DNA of 64,000 bases from Saccharomonospora xinjiangensis XJ-54. GTDB lineage: Bacteria; Actinomycetota; Actinomycetes; Mycobacteriales; Pseudonocardiaceae. The DNA lies in NCBI RefSeq assembly GCF_000258175.1, contig NZ_JH636049.1, forward strand, positions 2,395,482-2,459,481. The letters are read 5' to 3'. The notes beneath the pieces were generated by a model. It was not told the DNA's origin. It saw only the letters and a program-made list of their open reading frames with translations, and ran no database searches. Shown here in pieces: positions 49,710 through 60,423 of the stretch (position 1 is its first letter; each line of letters begins with the position of its first letter). The translations under genes were made by a program, and so were the position numbers.

Positions 49710-50927
49710 GTGCTCGATGTGGCGAGAAAGCCGTGGCGTCGGACCCGTACCGCGAGTGGCGCCGGTCGGACGTTGTCGTGGTGGTGGGTCGGGTTCTATG
49801 CCCTGGCTGCGGTGGCTGTCGGCGCGGCGGTGACGTGGTGGGCCTGGCCGCCGGTGCTGACGTCGCCGACCGATTTGGCGACGGCGGAGGTCGAGGCGAT
49901 CCGGACCGGGTTGGCGGCTACAGGCGGCGCAGGGGCGGTTTTCACGCTGCTGCTGGCGGTGCGGCGGCAACGCGCGACTGAGGAGATGGACGCCGCGACC
50001 CGGCACGATGCCGAACAGCGGCGGATGACCGAGCTCTACACCGTCGCGGTCGAACAACTCGGTCACGCCGCCGCCGCCGTCCGGCTCGGCGCCTTGTACG
50101 CCCTGCAACGGCTGGGTCAGGGCTTTCCCGAGCAGCGACGTCCGATCGTCAACGTCTGGTGCGCCTACCTGAGGATGCCTTTCCTCGAACCCGACGCAGA
50201 CGGACTGGACACCGGCGAGGCGGCGGCGTTGCGGCAGGAGTTGGAAGTGCGCCTGACAGCGCAGCGGTTGTTGCGTGAGCACGCCCATTCCGGACCGTAC
50301 GAGGACAAACCCGCCTCTCGGAGGTACTGGGGTGACGAGTTGGACATCGATCTCACTGGCGCCACGCTGCACGACCTGGATCTCCGGGAATGCCGCGTCC
50401 ACCCTGGGACCAGCTTCGAGAAGGCGCGGTTCACCGGCGATTCATGGTTCAACCATGCCTCGTTCGAAGGTGGGGAGACTACGTTCACCAGGGCCTCGTT
50501 CACCGGGAGGCACACCTGGTTCGAAGGGGCCACGTTCAAGGGTGGGGCGACCTCGTTTCACGACGCCACCTTCGACGGCGCCACCTCGTTCTTCGGGACC
50601 ACGTTCACCGGTGCCGCCTTCTTCGCCGACGCCACGTTCACCCGCGAGACCTGGTTCGACGGTGCCACGTTCGTCAGCACGGCCTGGTTCTCGGGTGCCA
50701 CCTTCGACGACAGCAGACCCTCTTTCGCAGGTGTGGTGGCTTCGTGCGGTGAGGAACACGCCTGGCCGGAGGGGTGGGTGCTGGTGCCCTCCTCCGATGT
50801 GGAAGCGTCCGAAAGGGAGAGTTCCGACATCGACGTCACGTGGGGGCGGCTCGTACTTGCCGAAGACGTCGAGACCAATTCCGAGAAGTTTGCCGGGGAC
50901 GCGACAGCAGAGTCGGCGGGACACTGA
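49710..50927 (+). CDS. Pentapeptide-repeat membrane protein
   Basis: 405 aa from GTG 49710 (GAGGGA nine bases upstream; frame open to 49614). A Trp-rich membrane helix (LSWWWVGFYALAAVAVGAAVTWW) near residues 23-45 and a second hydrophobic helix near 70 form an anchor. RLGALYALQRLGQG near 130 is a conserved actinobacterial motif of this class. A right-handed beta-helix at about 234-334 is made of eight repeats of 11-12 residues ending in A-(S/T)-F, e.g. TGRHTWFEGATF and KGGATSFHDATF. The acidic C-terminus is disordered. The role is unknown; such proteins can mimic DNA or scaffold membranes. Confidence 0.8.
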   Translation: MLDVARKPWRRTRTASGAGRTLSWWWVGFYALAAVAVGAAVTWWAWPPVLTSPTDLATAEVEAIRTGLAATGGAGAVFTLLLAVRRQRATEEMDAATRHDAEQRRMTELYTVAVEQLGHAAAAVRLGALYALQRLGQGFPEQRRPIVNVWCAYLRMPFLEPDADGLDTGEAAALRQELEVRLTAQRLLREHAHSGPYEDKPASRRYWGDELDIDLTGATLHDLDLRECRVHPGTSFEKARFTGDSWFNHASFEGGETTFTRASFTGRHTWFEGATFKGGATSFHDATFDGATSFFGTTFTGAAFFADATFTRETWFDGATFVSTAWFSGATFDDSRPSFAGVVASCGEEHAWPEGWVLVPSSDVEASERESSDIDVTWGRLVLAEDVETNSEKFAGDATAESAGH

Positions 50928-51081
50928 CGCACCCCGGGCGCGGGCCTTCGTCACAACAGACTCGAGTCCGGCGACGGCAGCCCGTTCTCAGCTGCTTTGT
51001 CGGCGCGGCAGCAGTCATCGGGGCTGGTGCGACGTGGTGTCAGGAGGCAAAACGACTGGCGCTACATGGGACGATCGGCGC

Positions 51082-51837
51082 ATGGGACGTTCCTTCGCCG
51101 AGTTGGTGGGGCAAGCCGAGGCCGCACCCGTGGACGGCTGGGGGTTCTCGTGGTTGGAAGGGCGAGCGAGCGAGCAGCGTCCCTCCTGGGGATACGCCAC
51201 GGCGATGGCAGGTCGCCTCGCCGCCGCGTCGGCCGCGCTCGACATCCAAACGGGAGGCGGGGAAGTCCTTGCCGAGGCGCCGTCCTTCCCTCCCACGATG
51301 GTGGCCACCGAGTCGTGGCCGCCGAACGTCGCGATGGCCACGCAGCGGCTGCATCCGAGGGGAGTCGTCGTCGTGGCGGCCCCCGACGACTCGCGGCTTC
51401 CGTTCGCCGACGCCGCGTTCGACCTGGTGACGAGCAGGCACCCGGCCACTGTCCGGTGGAGCGAGATCGCTCGCGTGCTGCGCCCCGGCGGCACCTACTT
51501 CGCCCAGCACGTCGGCCCAGGCACCATGTGGGAGCTGGTCGAGCACTTCCTCGGACCTCAGCCCGAGGCGAAGCTGGCGCGGCACCCGGACGTCGAGAGC
51601 GCGCAGGCCCGCGAGGCGGGGCTCGAACCGGTGGAGGTGCGCTGCGAGAAGCTCCGCGTCGAATTCCACGACATCGGCGCGGTGGTCTACTTCCTGCGCA
51701 AGGTGATCTGGACCGTGCCGTCCTTCACCGTTGACGCCTACCGCGACCGGTTGCGCGAGCTGCACGACCGGATCGAGGCCGAAGGGATGTTCGTCGCGCA
51801 CTCGACGCGGACGCTCTTCGAGGCGCGCAAGCCGTGA
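51082..51837 (+). CDS. Class I SAM-dependent methyltransferase
   Basis: 251 aa from ATG 51082. The binding core reads VVVVAAPDDSRLPFADAAFDLVTSRH (SAM-binding and acidic loop, near residues 95-120), and IARVLRPGGTYFAQHVGP near 130 is the classic post-II motif of methyltransferase_11. The first glycine-rich loop is replaced by degenerate sequence, which is not rare in this family. GACGAT six bases before the ATG is a leaderless-type -10. Substrate unknown. Confidence 0.8.
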   Translation: MGRSFAELVGQAEAAPVDGWGFSWLEGRASEQRPSWGYATAMAGRLAAASAALDIQTGGGEVLAEAPSFPPTMVATESWPPNVAMATQRLHPRGVVVVAAPDDSRLPFADAAFDLVTSRHPATVRWSEIARVLRPGGTYFAQHVGPGTMWELVEHFLGPQPEAKLARHPDVESAQAREAGLEPVEVRCEKLRVEFHDIGAVVYFLRKVIWTVPSFTVDAYRDRLRELHDRIEAEGMFVAHSTRTLFEARKP

Positions 51838-51891
51838 CCGGCCACGGCACCACAGCCTGCTGCCGTCACGACCGGCGACGTCGAAACGGCG

Positions 51892-52485
51892 CTACAGCCT
51901 GCGCAGCCCTTCCAGGACGCGGTCGAGCAGAAGGCGATCGGGACGGCCGCTCGGGTTCGACCGCGTGGCGTGGACCTTGACGAATCCCGTCTCGGCGAGG
52001 TCGCTGATCAGCACGCGAGCGACGCCGAGCGGGACGGAGAGGTTCGCGGCGATCTCCGCGACCGACAGCGGTTGCGTGCAGAGCTGGCCGAGTTTGCGGT
52101 ACTCCGAACCGGGTTTGTGGAGGTGCCAGCGGGCGTGCGGCTCCGCAGAGACGAGAGTTTCCACGGCGAGGTCCCGCCGCGCTCTGGTGCGGCCCTTGGT
52201 GAGCACGTATGGTCGTGCGCGCAGACGGCCGACGGACGGACTGTCGTCGTCGGAGGCGAAGGCGTCGCGGGCCGACATCACGACCCGCTCGGGGCGGGGA
52301 CGGCGTGGGGCAGGCGACGGCCTCCACTCCTCGGAAGTCGAAGGGCCGTCGGCAGGGCTGCCGGTGTCGAAGGCAGAGCCGAAGTCTGCGTCGAGGTCGT
52401 CGAAGTCGTCCGGCGGGCCGGGAACGCCGTCGTACAACGACTCGTCTCCGCCGCCGTCCGGTCTCACGCGATCTCCGCCTTGCAT
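51892..52485 (-). CDS. DUF742 protein (CvnC-like), orphan
   Basis: 197 aa. A disordered, acidic N-terminal 85 residues (many Asp, Gly, Pro) are followed by the DUF742 domain: RPYVLTKGRTRARRDLAVETLVSAE and LCTQPLSVAEIAANLSVPLGVARVLISDLAETG, a winged-helix-like fold. In Streptomyces conservons DUF742 sits between a roadblock protein and a GTPase, after a sensor kinase. None of these is next to it here, so this copy is an orphan. It may work with a conservon elsewhere in the genome. Confidence 0.85.
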   Translation of the reverse strand: MQGGDRVRPDGGGDESLYDGVPGPPDDFDDLDADFGSAFDTGSPADGPSTSEEWRPSPAPRRPRPERVVMSARDAFASDDDSPSVGRLRARPYVLTKGRTRARRDLAVETLVSAEPHARWHLHKPGSEYRKLGQLCTQPLSVAEIAANLSVPLGVARVLISDLAETGFVKVHATRSNPSGRPDRLLLDRVLEGLRRL

Positions 52486-52555
52486 GTTGCTGTCTTGACC
52501 TCGCTCCGTTACTGGTTCGCGAGGTTGTCATGCTAGCGCGATCGGGGGGCCGGAA

Positions 52556-52615
52556 GGCGGGATCGCAAACAAGAATAATCGCGAAAATCCGCGATATTCG
52601 CGTCGCGATCCCGCC
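52556..52615 (-). terminator. Nested palindrome after etfD
   Basis: GGCGGGATCGC at 52556-52566 pairs with GCGATCCCGCC at 52605-52615. Inside the 38-base AT-rich loop ATCGCG at 52578-52583 pairs with CGCGAT at 52590-52595. It lies six bases after the etfD stop on the minus strand, so a terminator is likely, but the AT-rich centre is unusual for this genome. Confidence 0.6.
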
Positions 52616-52620
52616 CTCGG

Positions 52621-54915
52621 TTACCGTTTGTCCTCGTCCGGTTGCACAGTGCCAGTGCCGACCTGGTCGGTCGGCAGATCGGCCTTCCCGTCGGCCTCGG
52701 CTTCCCCGCCGGAAGTCGAGGCACCCACGGTCGCGGGCGCGCCCCGCTTGACCGCCGACAGCAGCAGCTGTGCCACATCGACCACCTCGACGCTCTCCGC
52801 GGCCTTGCCCTCGTTCTGGCGGGCGGTGACGCCGTCGGTGAGCATCACACGGCAGAACGGACAACCCGTGGCGATCTTCGAGGGGGCTGTGCCCAGTGCC
52901 TCGTCAACACGCTCGACGTTGATGCGCTTGCCGATGCGCTCCTCCATCCACATGCGCGCCCCGCCCGCGCCACAGCACATGGACCGGTCGGCGTGCCTCG
53001 GCATCTCGCGCAACGACGCGCCGGACGCGCCGACCAGCTCCCTCGGCGCCTCGTACACCTTGTTGTGCCTGCCCAGGTAGCACGGGTCGTGATAGGTGAC
53101 GTCCTCGGCGATGGGCGCCACCGGGGTGAGCCGCTTCTCGCGCACGAGCCGATTGAGCAGCTGGGTGTGGTGCACGACCTCGTACGTTCCGCCGAGGTCG
53201 GGGTACTCGTTGGCGAGCGTGTTGAAGCAGTGCGCACAGGTGACGACGATCTTGCGCTTGGCCTTCTCGACGCCCTCGAACACCGAGTTCAGCACCTCGA
53301 CGTTCTGCTGCGCGAGCATCTGGAACACGAACTCGTTACCGGCACGGCGAGCGGGGTCACCGGTGCAGGTCTCCTCCGGGCCGAGCACCGTGTACTTGAC
53401 ACCCGCGATGTGCAGCAGCTCGGCCACCGCGCGCGTCGTCTTCTTGGCGCGGTCCTCGAAAGCGCCTGCGCAGCCGACCCAGAACAGGTACTCGGCCTCG
53501 CCGAGCTCGCCGTCGAACACCGGCACCTCGAAGTCGAGGTCCTCGGTCCAGGCAAGGCGGTCGCGGGCGTTCTGCCCCCACGGGTTGCCCTTGTTCTCCA
53601 GGTTCTTGAACATCCCGTTCAGCTCGCTCGGGAAGTTCGACTCGATCATCACCTGGTAACGGCGCATATCGACGATGTGATCGACGTGCTCGATGTCAAC
53701 GGGGCACTGCTCGACGCACGCGCCGCAGGTGGTGCACGACCACAGGACGTCGGGGTCGATCACACCGGCTTCGGCGCCGTCACCGCCGCCGACGAGCGGG
53801 CGCTCGGCCTCGGCGATGGCGAGCACGTCGATGCCCGCGTACGGGTTGTCTCCGGTGAGCCCGACCTCTTCGCCGGTGACGTCCTTCTTTCCGCCGGCCA
53901 GCAGGTAAGGGGCCTTGGCGTAGGCGTGATCACGAAGTTGCGTGATGACGAGCTTCGGGGAGAGTGGCTTGCCGGTGTTCCACGCGGGGCACTGCGACTG
54001 GCAGCGGCCGCACTCGGTGCAGGTGGAGAAGTCGAGCCAGCCCTTCCAGGTGAAGTCCTCGACCTTTCCCGCGCCGAAGACGTCCTTCTCGGGGTCGGCC
54101 TCCTCGAAGTCGAGCGGCTTGCCTTCGCTCATCATCGGCTTGAGCGCGCCGAGCGCGACCCCGCCGTCGGCCTCGCGCTTGAAGTAGATGTTGAAGAAGG
54201 CGCTGAAGCGGTGCCAGGCGACACCCATCGTGAGGGTGCGGCCGACGACCAGGAGCCAGATCATCGCCGACAGCAGCTTGATCAGCGCCATCACCGAGAC
54301 GGCCGCGGTGCTGGTGGGCAGCAGTGTCGCGATCGGCTTGGTGACGAAACTCGACCACAGCGCGGGAGCCTCAATGCCGCTGGAAATCTTGAAAGCCTTG
54401 ACGCCGAGGATGCCGAGTCCTTCGACGACCACCACGGCCTCGACGAAGTACGCCTGCCCGAAGTTCGACCCCGCGAAGCGCGACTGCCTGTCGGCTCTGC
54501 GCGGATGGTTGAGCTGCCGGATGATCGCCAGCGCGATACCGCCGACGACGGTGCCGAGGCCGAGCAGTTCGAGTGCGAGCTGCCACACGCTCCAGTGGCC
54601 GATGATCGGCCAGGTGAACTGCGGGACGAAGACCTCGCCGTACGCTTCGAATACCGACAGCGAACCCAGCAGGAAGCCCCACATCACAAGCCAGTGCCAC
54701 GGGCCGACGTGGCGGAACTTGTTCATGCGGGTGTGAGCCGCGAACTCCTTGATCAGCGTCCGCAGGCGCGGCCAGAACGGGCCGTTCCGGGTCGAGTCCG
54801 GCTGTCCGAGCCGAATGATGCGGACCTGGCGGATGACGCCGGAGACGAACACGGACCAGGCGACAACGCTGATGAGGACGGCGATCACGCCCATCGTGAT
54901 CTGCAGTGCACCCAT
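52621..54915 (-). CDS. etfD: Membrane Fe-S oxidoreductase, EtfD-like
   Basis: 764 aa. N-terminal membrane part with about five helices (residues 1-250). A ferredoxin-like domain carries CTECGRCQSQCP near 305 and CTTCGACVEQCP near 397, two 4Fe-4S binding motifs. A C-terminal heterodisulfide-reductase-type region has two CCG domains: TCAHCFNTLAN, DPCYLGRH near 617 and MCCGAGGARMW near 651, with TGCPFC near 690. This is the layout of mycobacterial EtfD (Rv0338c), which passes electrons from ETF, reduced by acyl-CoA dehydrogenases, to menaquinone. A related fad operator half lies upstream. Confidence 0.9.
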   Translation of the reverse strand: MGALQITMGVIAVLISVVAWSVFVSGVIRQVRIIRLGQPDSTRNGPFWPRLRTLIKEFAAHTRMNKFRHVGPWHWLVMWGFLLGSLSVFEAYGEVFVPQFTWPIIGHWSVWQLALELLGLGTVVGGIALAIIRQLNHPRRADRQSRFAGSNFGQAYFVEAVVVVEGLGILGVKAFKISSGIEAPALWSSFVTKPIATLLPTSTAAVSVMALIKLLSAMIWLLVVGRTLTMGVAWHRFSAFFNIYFKREADGGVALGALKPMMSEGKPLDFEEADPEKDVFGAGKVEDFTWKGWLDFSTCTECGRCQSQCPAWNTGKPLSPKLVITQLRDHAYAKAPYLLAGGKKDVTGEEVGLTGDNPYAGIDVLAIAEAERPLVGGGDGAEAGVIDPDVLWSCTTCGACVEQCPVDIEHVDHIVDMRRYQVMIESNFPSELNGMFKNLENKGNPWGQNARDRLAWTEDLDFEVPVFDGELGEAEYLFWVGCAGAFEDRAKKTTRAVAELLHIAGVKYTVLGPEETCTGDPARRAGNEFVFQMLAQQNVEVLNSVFEGVEKAKRKIVVTCAHCFNTLANEYPDLGGTYEVVHHTQLLNRLVREKRLTPVAPIAEDVTYHDPCYLGRHNKVYEAPRELVGASGASLREMPRHADRSMCCGAGGARMWMEERIGKRINVERVDEALGTAPSKIATGCPFCRVMLTDGVTARQNEGKAAESVEVVDVAQLLLSAVKRGAPATVGASTSGGEAEADGKADLPTDQVGTGTVQPDEDKR

Positions 54916-54973
54916 GTTCGGGGGCCTTTCGGTTCGGGAGCTTCGCGGTGGGTCGGGGAAAGGCTAAATCGTT

Positions 54974-54997
54974 GTACTGATGAGTAACCTACTGGCC
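54974..54997 (-). promoter_or_regulatory. fad-type operator half-sites upstream of etfD
   Basis: TACT-gatg-AGTA at 54975-54986 is a small palindrome that runs directly into TAACCTACTGGCC (54985-54997). The latter equals the left part of the 16427-16448 palindrome at 12 of 13 positions. It is 60-80 bases upstream of the etfD start. Confidence 0.5.
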
Positions 54998-55069
54998 TTC
55001 GCCCAGTCCCGCTGATGTGGCGCACGACTCGCATAGTATTGGGACGTTCGTTCAGGTATTTTAGCAGCC

Positions 55070-55396
55070 ATGAATCCGTACGTCCTGTTGGCTGCGGCCA
55101 TCGCGGCCGAGGTGACAGGCACCGTGTCACTGAAGTACGCGGAAGGCTTCACGAAGCCGCTGCCCTCCGCCGTGGTCGTCGTCGCATACGGGACGGCTTT
55201 CTACCTGCTCTCCCGGATTCTCGGAGCAGGCCTTCCGGTCGGCGTCGTCTACGCCGTCTGGTCCGCGGCCGGGGTCGCCCTTGTCGCGCTGATCGGCGCG
55301 CTCTTCCTCGGGGAGCGGATGAACCTCACGATGGTCGCGGGGCTGGTACTCGTGATCGGCGGCGTGGTCCTGCTCGAACTCGGAGGTGAACGGTGA
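55070..55396 (+). CDS. SMR-family small multidrug transporter
   Basis: 108 aa with four membrane helices. The membrane Glu that carries protons is in AAIAAEVTGTVSLKYA (Glu near residue 14). YAVWSAAGVALVALIGALFLGE near 60 is the conserved third-helix and loop region. Exchanges protons for cationic drugs or guanidinium-like compounds. Its stop overlaps the following TetR gene start by four bases (GTGA). Confidence 0.93.
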   Translation: MNPYVLLAAAIAAEVTGTVSLKYAEGFTKPLPSAVVVVAYGTAFYLLSRILGAGLPVGVVYAVWSAAGVALVALIGALFLGERMNLTMVAGLVLVIGGVVLLELGGER

Positions 55397-55953
55397 AGCA
55401 GCACGCCGACGGGCGCAGGGTGCGAGGAGAGAAGCGCCGCACCGAGATCATCGAGGCCACCTTGAGGGTCATCGAGCGCGACGGCGTCGCGGGCGTCACC
55501 CACCGCACGGTGGCCAAGGAGGCCGGCATACCCACCACCTCGACGACCTATCACTTCGCCTCGCTCGACGACCTGCTCATCGCCACGCTGATCGCCTGCG
55601 CGAGGGACATGGCGACCGAGGTCTACTGGATGATCGACAGGGCTCGTTCGCGGGGCAGCGGGGGAGCGGACGAGGTGGCGGCACTCCTTGCCGAGGCGCT
55701 CGGCCCGCGAAGGGGCCGCACGATGGCCGAGTACGAGCTGTACCTGCTGGCGGCGCGCAGGCCCGAACTGCGGCCTGCCGCACGGCGCTGGCTCGACGTG
55801 CTGACCTCGATGGTCCGCCACGACGACGAGGTGGCGTTCCGGGTTTTCCTCGCGGGCATCGACGGGCTGCTCATCCAGGGCTTGATCGACGACGAACCAC
55901 CGACGGCCGAGGAACTGCGTCCCGTTGTCGATTACCTGCTCAAACCGCGCTGA
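55393..55953 (+). CDS. TetR-family regulator of SMR pump
   Basis: 186 aa. HTH: KRRTEIIEATLRVIERDG then VTHRTVAKEAGIPTTSTTYHFASL (residues 12-55), a TetR type with the extended THRxVA motif seen in regulators such as those of guanidinium pumps. Translationally coupled to the SMR gene, so probably autoregulatory on the pump operon. Its 3' end overlaps the convergent IclR gene by 14 bases. Confidence 0.88.
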   Translation: MKQHADGRRVRGEKRRTEIIEATLRVIERDGVAGVTHRTVAKEAGIPTTSTTYHFASLDDLLIATLIACARDMATEVYWMIDRARSRGSGGADEVAALLAEALGPRRGRTMAEYELYLLAARRPELRPAARRWLDVLTSMVRHDDEVAFRVFLAGIDGLLIQGLIDDEPPTAEELRPVVDYLLKPR

Positions 55954-56746
55954 TGCTCGCCGGGCCCGCTCCGGTGGACCCGGCGAGCACCAGGGAAAGG
56001 CGGGTCGCGCCCTGCGAGACGTAGTGTTCGAGTTCGCAACGCCTGTGCGCGAACTCGGTCACCGGGACGGAGAAGGCCACCGCGCCCCTCACCCGGTTGT
56101 CCGCGCCCCTGACCGGAGCCGACACGCAGGCCAGCTCGGGCTGGAACTCCTCGATGTCCCTGGCGAGGCCCGATCGCCGCACCTGCTGGAGTTCGCGGCT
56201 GAGGTCGGAAAGCCGGACATTGGTGCGCTCGGTGAGTTTCGGCATGCCCGTGGCTTCGAGGTAGTCGCGGCGCTGTTTCGGGGTGAGCGCCGCGAGCAGC
56301 ACCTTGCCGAACGCCGTGGCGTGCGCGGCCTCGTGGAAGCCGAAGTCCATGGGCTGGGCCCTGGGGTAGCGTGCGGAGTCGGCCACCGCGGCGACGACCA
56401 CCTGCGTGCCGCGAAGCACCGAGAAGTAGGCGGCTGCCCTCGCCTTTCGGTGCAGCGCTCCCAGTTCCTCCCGCACCGCGTCGTCCACGTCCAGCTCGTC
56501 GCACAGCCGCTGGTACAGCGTGCCGAGCCGGTATCCGAGTCCGAACCCCCTGCCGTGGCCGAGGCGCACGAGGTAGCCGTCGTGCACGAGTGTGTTGAGC
56601 AGGTGATACGTCGTGGAGAGTGTGAAGCCCGCCCGCCGGGCCACCGCTTTGGCGGAGACACCGTCGCCCTCCGAGGCGACGATCTCCAGTACGCGCAGTG
56701 CGCGTCTTGCCGAGCCGATCAGCCCACGTGGTGCAGAGCTGCTCAC
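55940..56746 (-). CDS. IclR-family regulator
   Basis: 268 aa from GTG 56746 (GGAGG upstream; frame open to 56791). Winged helix: SARRALRVLEIVASEGDGVSAKAVARRAGFTLST near residues 10-45 with TTYHLLNTLVHDGYLVR. The effector domain (about 90-255) has HATAFGKVLLAAL near 145 and SVPVTEF. No target operon is adjacent. Overlaps the convergent TetR gene end. Confidence 0.9.
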   Translation of the reverse strand: MSSSAPRGLIGSARRALRVLEIVASEGDGVSAKAVARRAGFTLSTTYHLLNTLVHDGYLVRLGHGRGFGLGYRLGTLYQRLCDELDVDDAVREELGALHRKARAAAYFSVLRGTQVVVAAVADSARYPRAQPMDFGFHEAAHATAFGKVLLAALTPKQRRDYLEATGMPKLTERTNVRLSDLSRELQQVRRSGLARDIEEFQPELACVSAPVRGADNRVRGAVAFSVPVTEFAHRRCELEHYVSQGATRLSLVLAGSTGAGPASISAV

Positions 56747-56809
56747 CGACCCACCTCCGGCTGAGTAAGGGCTCGCTCGGCCGTCCAGCATACGGACTCC
56801 GATGCCGTC

Positions 56810-56847
56810 GGCGGGGCAGGAATCCGAAGGATTTTTCCCGCCCCGCC
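56810..56847 (-). terminator. Terminator after the PEBP gene
   Basis: GGCGGGGC at 56810-56817 pairs with GCCCCGCC at 56840-56847, and inside AATCC at 56821-56825 pairs with GGATT at 56829-56833. It lies 26 bases after the PEBP stop. Confidence 0.6.
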
Positions 56848-56872
56848 CCGCCGCGGTGCCGGTCCGTGAACC

Positions 56873-57421
56873 TCAACCCTCGTTCTCGTAGACCGGCGTG
56901 ATGGTCGCGCGGGCGAGCGTGTGCCCGAACATGGAGAAGCCGAGGAACGCGGGAGTGGCCTCCTCGCCGACGTCGAGCGATTCGACGTCGAGCGCGTGCA
57001 CGGCGAAGATGTACCGGTGCGGGCCGTGCCCTGCGGGCGGGGCCGCTCCGATGTACCGGGCGGCGCCGCTGTCGCCCTTCAGCGTGCGCGCACCCTCGGG
57101 AAGGCCGGAGCCTTCCGCGTCACCGGCGCCGGAAGGCAGTTCGGTGACGGATGCGGGAATGTCGAACACCGCCCAGTGCCAGAACCCGCTGGCCGTCGGC
57201 GCGTCGGGGTCGAAGCAGGTCACGGCGAAACTCTTCGTGCCGTCGGGGAAACCCTCCCACGCCAGGTGGGGTGAGTAATCCTCGCCGCCTGCGCCCATGA
57301 TGCCGCTGCGCTGCGGTACTGGCAGCAGTTCCCCGTCGGCGATGTCCTTGCTGCGCACCGTGAACGCCGGAACGGGCGGCAGCGCGTCGTACGGGTTCGG
57401 AGCCGAGCCGGCTCGGGTCAT
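56873..57421 (-). CDS. YbhB/YbcL-type PEBP-family protein
   Basis: 182 aa of the phosphatidylethanolamine-binding (Raf-kinase-inhibitor-like) fold. Ligand-site landmarks: [27 protein letters not shown] near 49, [18 protein letters not shown] near 78 and [18 protein letters not shown] near 127, which carry the DPDxP and GxHR motifs. Cytosolic. Function unknown in bacteria. GGAGG precedes the ATG. Confidence 0.92.
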   Translation of the reverse strand: MTRAGSAPNPYDALPPVPAFTVRSKDIADGELLPVPQRSGIMGAGGEDYSPHLAWEGFPDGTKSFAVTCFDPDAPTASGFWHWAVFDIPASVTELPSGAGDAEGSGLPEGARTLKGDSGAARYIGAAPPAGHGPHRYIFAVHALDVESLDVGEEATPAFLGFSMFGHTLARATITPVYENEG

Positions 57422-57634
57422 GGGTCCTCCAGTTTCCGGTCTTCGTGGTCGGTGTGACGCCGGGACACAGGTTAGTGACTTCGGGTAGGGACTGCCCCAG
57501 GGTCGGTTGGGGGGCTTCCCTGATGTTCCCTGCCTTCCGGAGGCCATAACGTCGGCGACGCAGGAAAGGTGAGCCGGGACGGTTGAGCCGGGATGAGCCG
57601 GGATGACGCGGAATGGTGCGGAATGGGACGCGGG

Positions 57635-58354
57635 ATGAAGAGTGTGGTGCTGGCCGTCGGGGGGATCGTCCTCGTGGTGGCGGGGGTAGCGATCGCGGCG
57701 AACTGGACCGTGCCCATCGCATCCGAGCGCACCGACACGGTGAAGGCCGCCGTGGAGCGGGTCGATATCGACAACGACTCCGGCAATGTGGCGATCCGCT
57801 CCGCCGACGTGACGAGCACGGTGATCGAGCAGCGCCTTCGGTACCACGGTGAGGAGCCGGGACGGACGTTCGAGGTGGACGGCTCCACGCTGTTGCTGCA
57901 CGGCTGCGGTCCGGACTGCTCCGTGGAGTACGAGGTCAGGGTGCCGTTCGGGGTGACGGTGGAGGGTGAGGTCTCGTCGGGCGACATCCTCGTCGAGGGC
58001 ACGGGCAACGTCAGCGTGCGGGCATCGTCCGGCGACGTCGAGTTGCGGCTGCGCGATGCGGAGCGGGTCTCCGTGCGAGTGGAGTCGGGGAACATCGACG
58101 CCGAACTCCGCGAGGTCGCGGAGATCGAGGCCATGGCGAGTTCGGGCAACGTGGACCTCGACCTCGCCGGGGTTGACCGTGTCAGGGCGAACGCGGAGAG
58201 CGGCGACGTCACGGCCACGGTCCCGACGGGCGACTACCGGGTGAGGGCGACGACCGACAGCGGTGAGTCGGACGTCAGCGGAGACGACCCGACGGCCGAG
58301 CGGGTGCTCGACCTGACGACGTCGAGCGGTGATGTCACGGTGCGGGGCGTATGA
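57635..58354 (+). CDS. Membrane-anchored DUF4097 beta-helix protein
   Basis: 239 aa from ATG 57635; ATGs at 57593 and 57623 are in frame. One N-terminal helix ([21 protein letters not shown]) anchors it, and the rest is a right-handed beta-helix of the DUF4097 adhesin-like family with short repeats such as [45 protein letters not shown] and SSGDVTVRG. Two Cys near the middle (HGCGPDC) may form a disulfide outside. Upstream DNA carries GAGCCGGGA near-repeats (57572-57603). Confidence 0.82.
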   Translation: MKSVVLAVGGIVLVVAGVAIAANWTVPIASERTDTVKAAVERVDIDNDSGNVAIRSADVTSTVIEQRLRYHGEEPGRTFEVDGSTLLLHGCGPDCSVEYEVRVPFGVTVEGEVSSGDILVEGTGNVSVRASSGDVELRLRDAERVSVRVESGNIDAELREVAEIEAMASSGNVDLDLAGVDRVRANAESGDVTATVPTGDYRVRATTDSGESDVSGDDPTAERVLDLTTSSGDVTVRGV

Positions 58355-58418
58355 GTTCTCGGTGGTTTCGCCCGGCGGGAACATCGGGCACAAGGACGTC
58401 GTTATAGGGGGCAGGAAC

Positions 58419-58439
58419 CTTGAGTGGCCTCGACTCAAC
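58419..58439. promoter_or_regulatory. HAIR element 1 (HspR site)
   Basis: CTTGAGT-N7-ACTCAAC. One mismatch from the perfect inverted repeat CTTGAGT-N7-ACTCAAG recognised by HspR in actinomycetes. Located 125 bases before dnaK. Confidence 0.85.
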
Positions 58440-58445
58440 TCCGGA

Positions 58446-58474
58446 TTGACGGCCGGTAGCCTGTCCGGATAGAA
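58446..58474 (+). promoter_or_regulatory. dnaK promoter
   Basis: TTGACG at 58446-58451, 17-base spacer, then ATAGAA at 58469-58474. It lies between the two HAIR elements, and HAIR 2 covers the expected start of transcription. Confidence 0.65.
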
Positions 58475-58495
58475 CTTGAGTGAGCCCCACTCAAG
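58475..58495. promoter_or_regulatory. HAIR element 2 (HspR site)
   Basis: CTTGAGT at 58475-58481, seven bases, ACTCAAG at 58489-58495: the perfect HspR operator, placed at the transcription start region of the dnaK operon. HspR with DnaK as co-repressor keeps the operon off without stress. Confidence 0.92.
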
Positions 58496-58563
58496 TTTCA
58501 TGTCGCAGGTGGGTGGACACCCGCCAGGCCACAGGCAGTACCAACGCAGGAGGGAAAGACACC

Positions 58564-60419
<1,856 letters not shown>

Positions 60420-60423
<4 letters not shown>

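Noticed and set aside
52642..54987. 781-codon plus-strand frame opposite etfD
   Set aside because: Shadow frame; the minus strand carries the Fe-S and CCG motifs.
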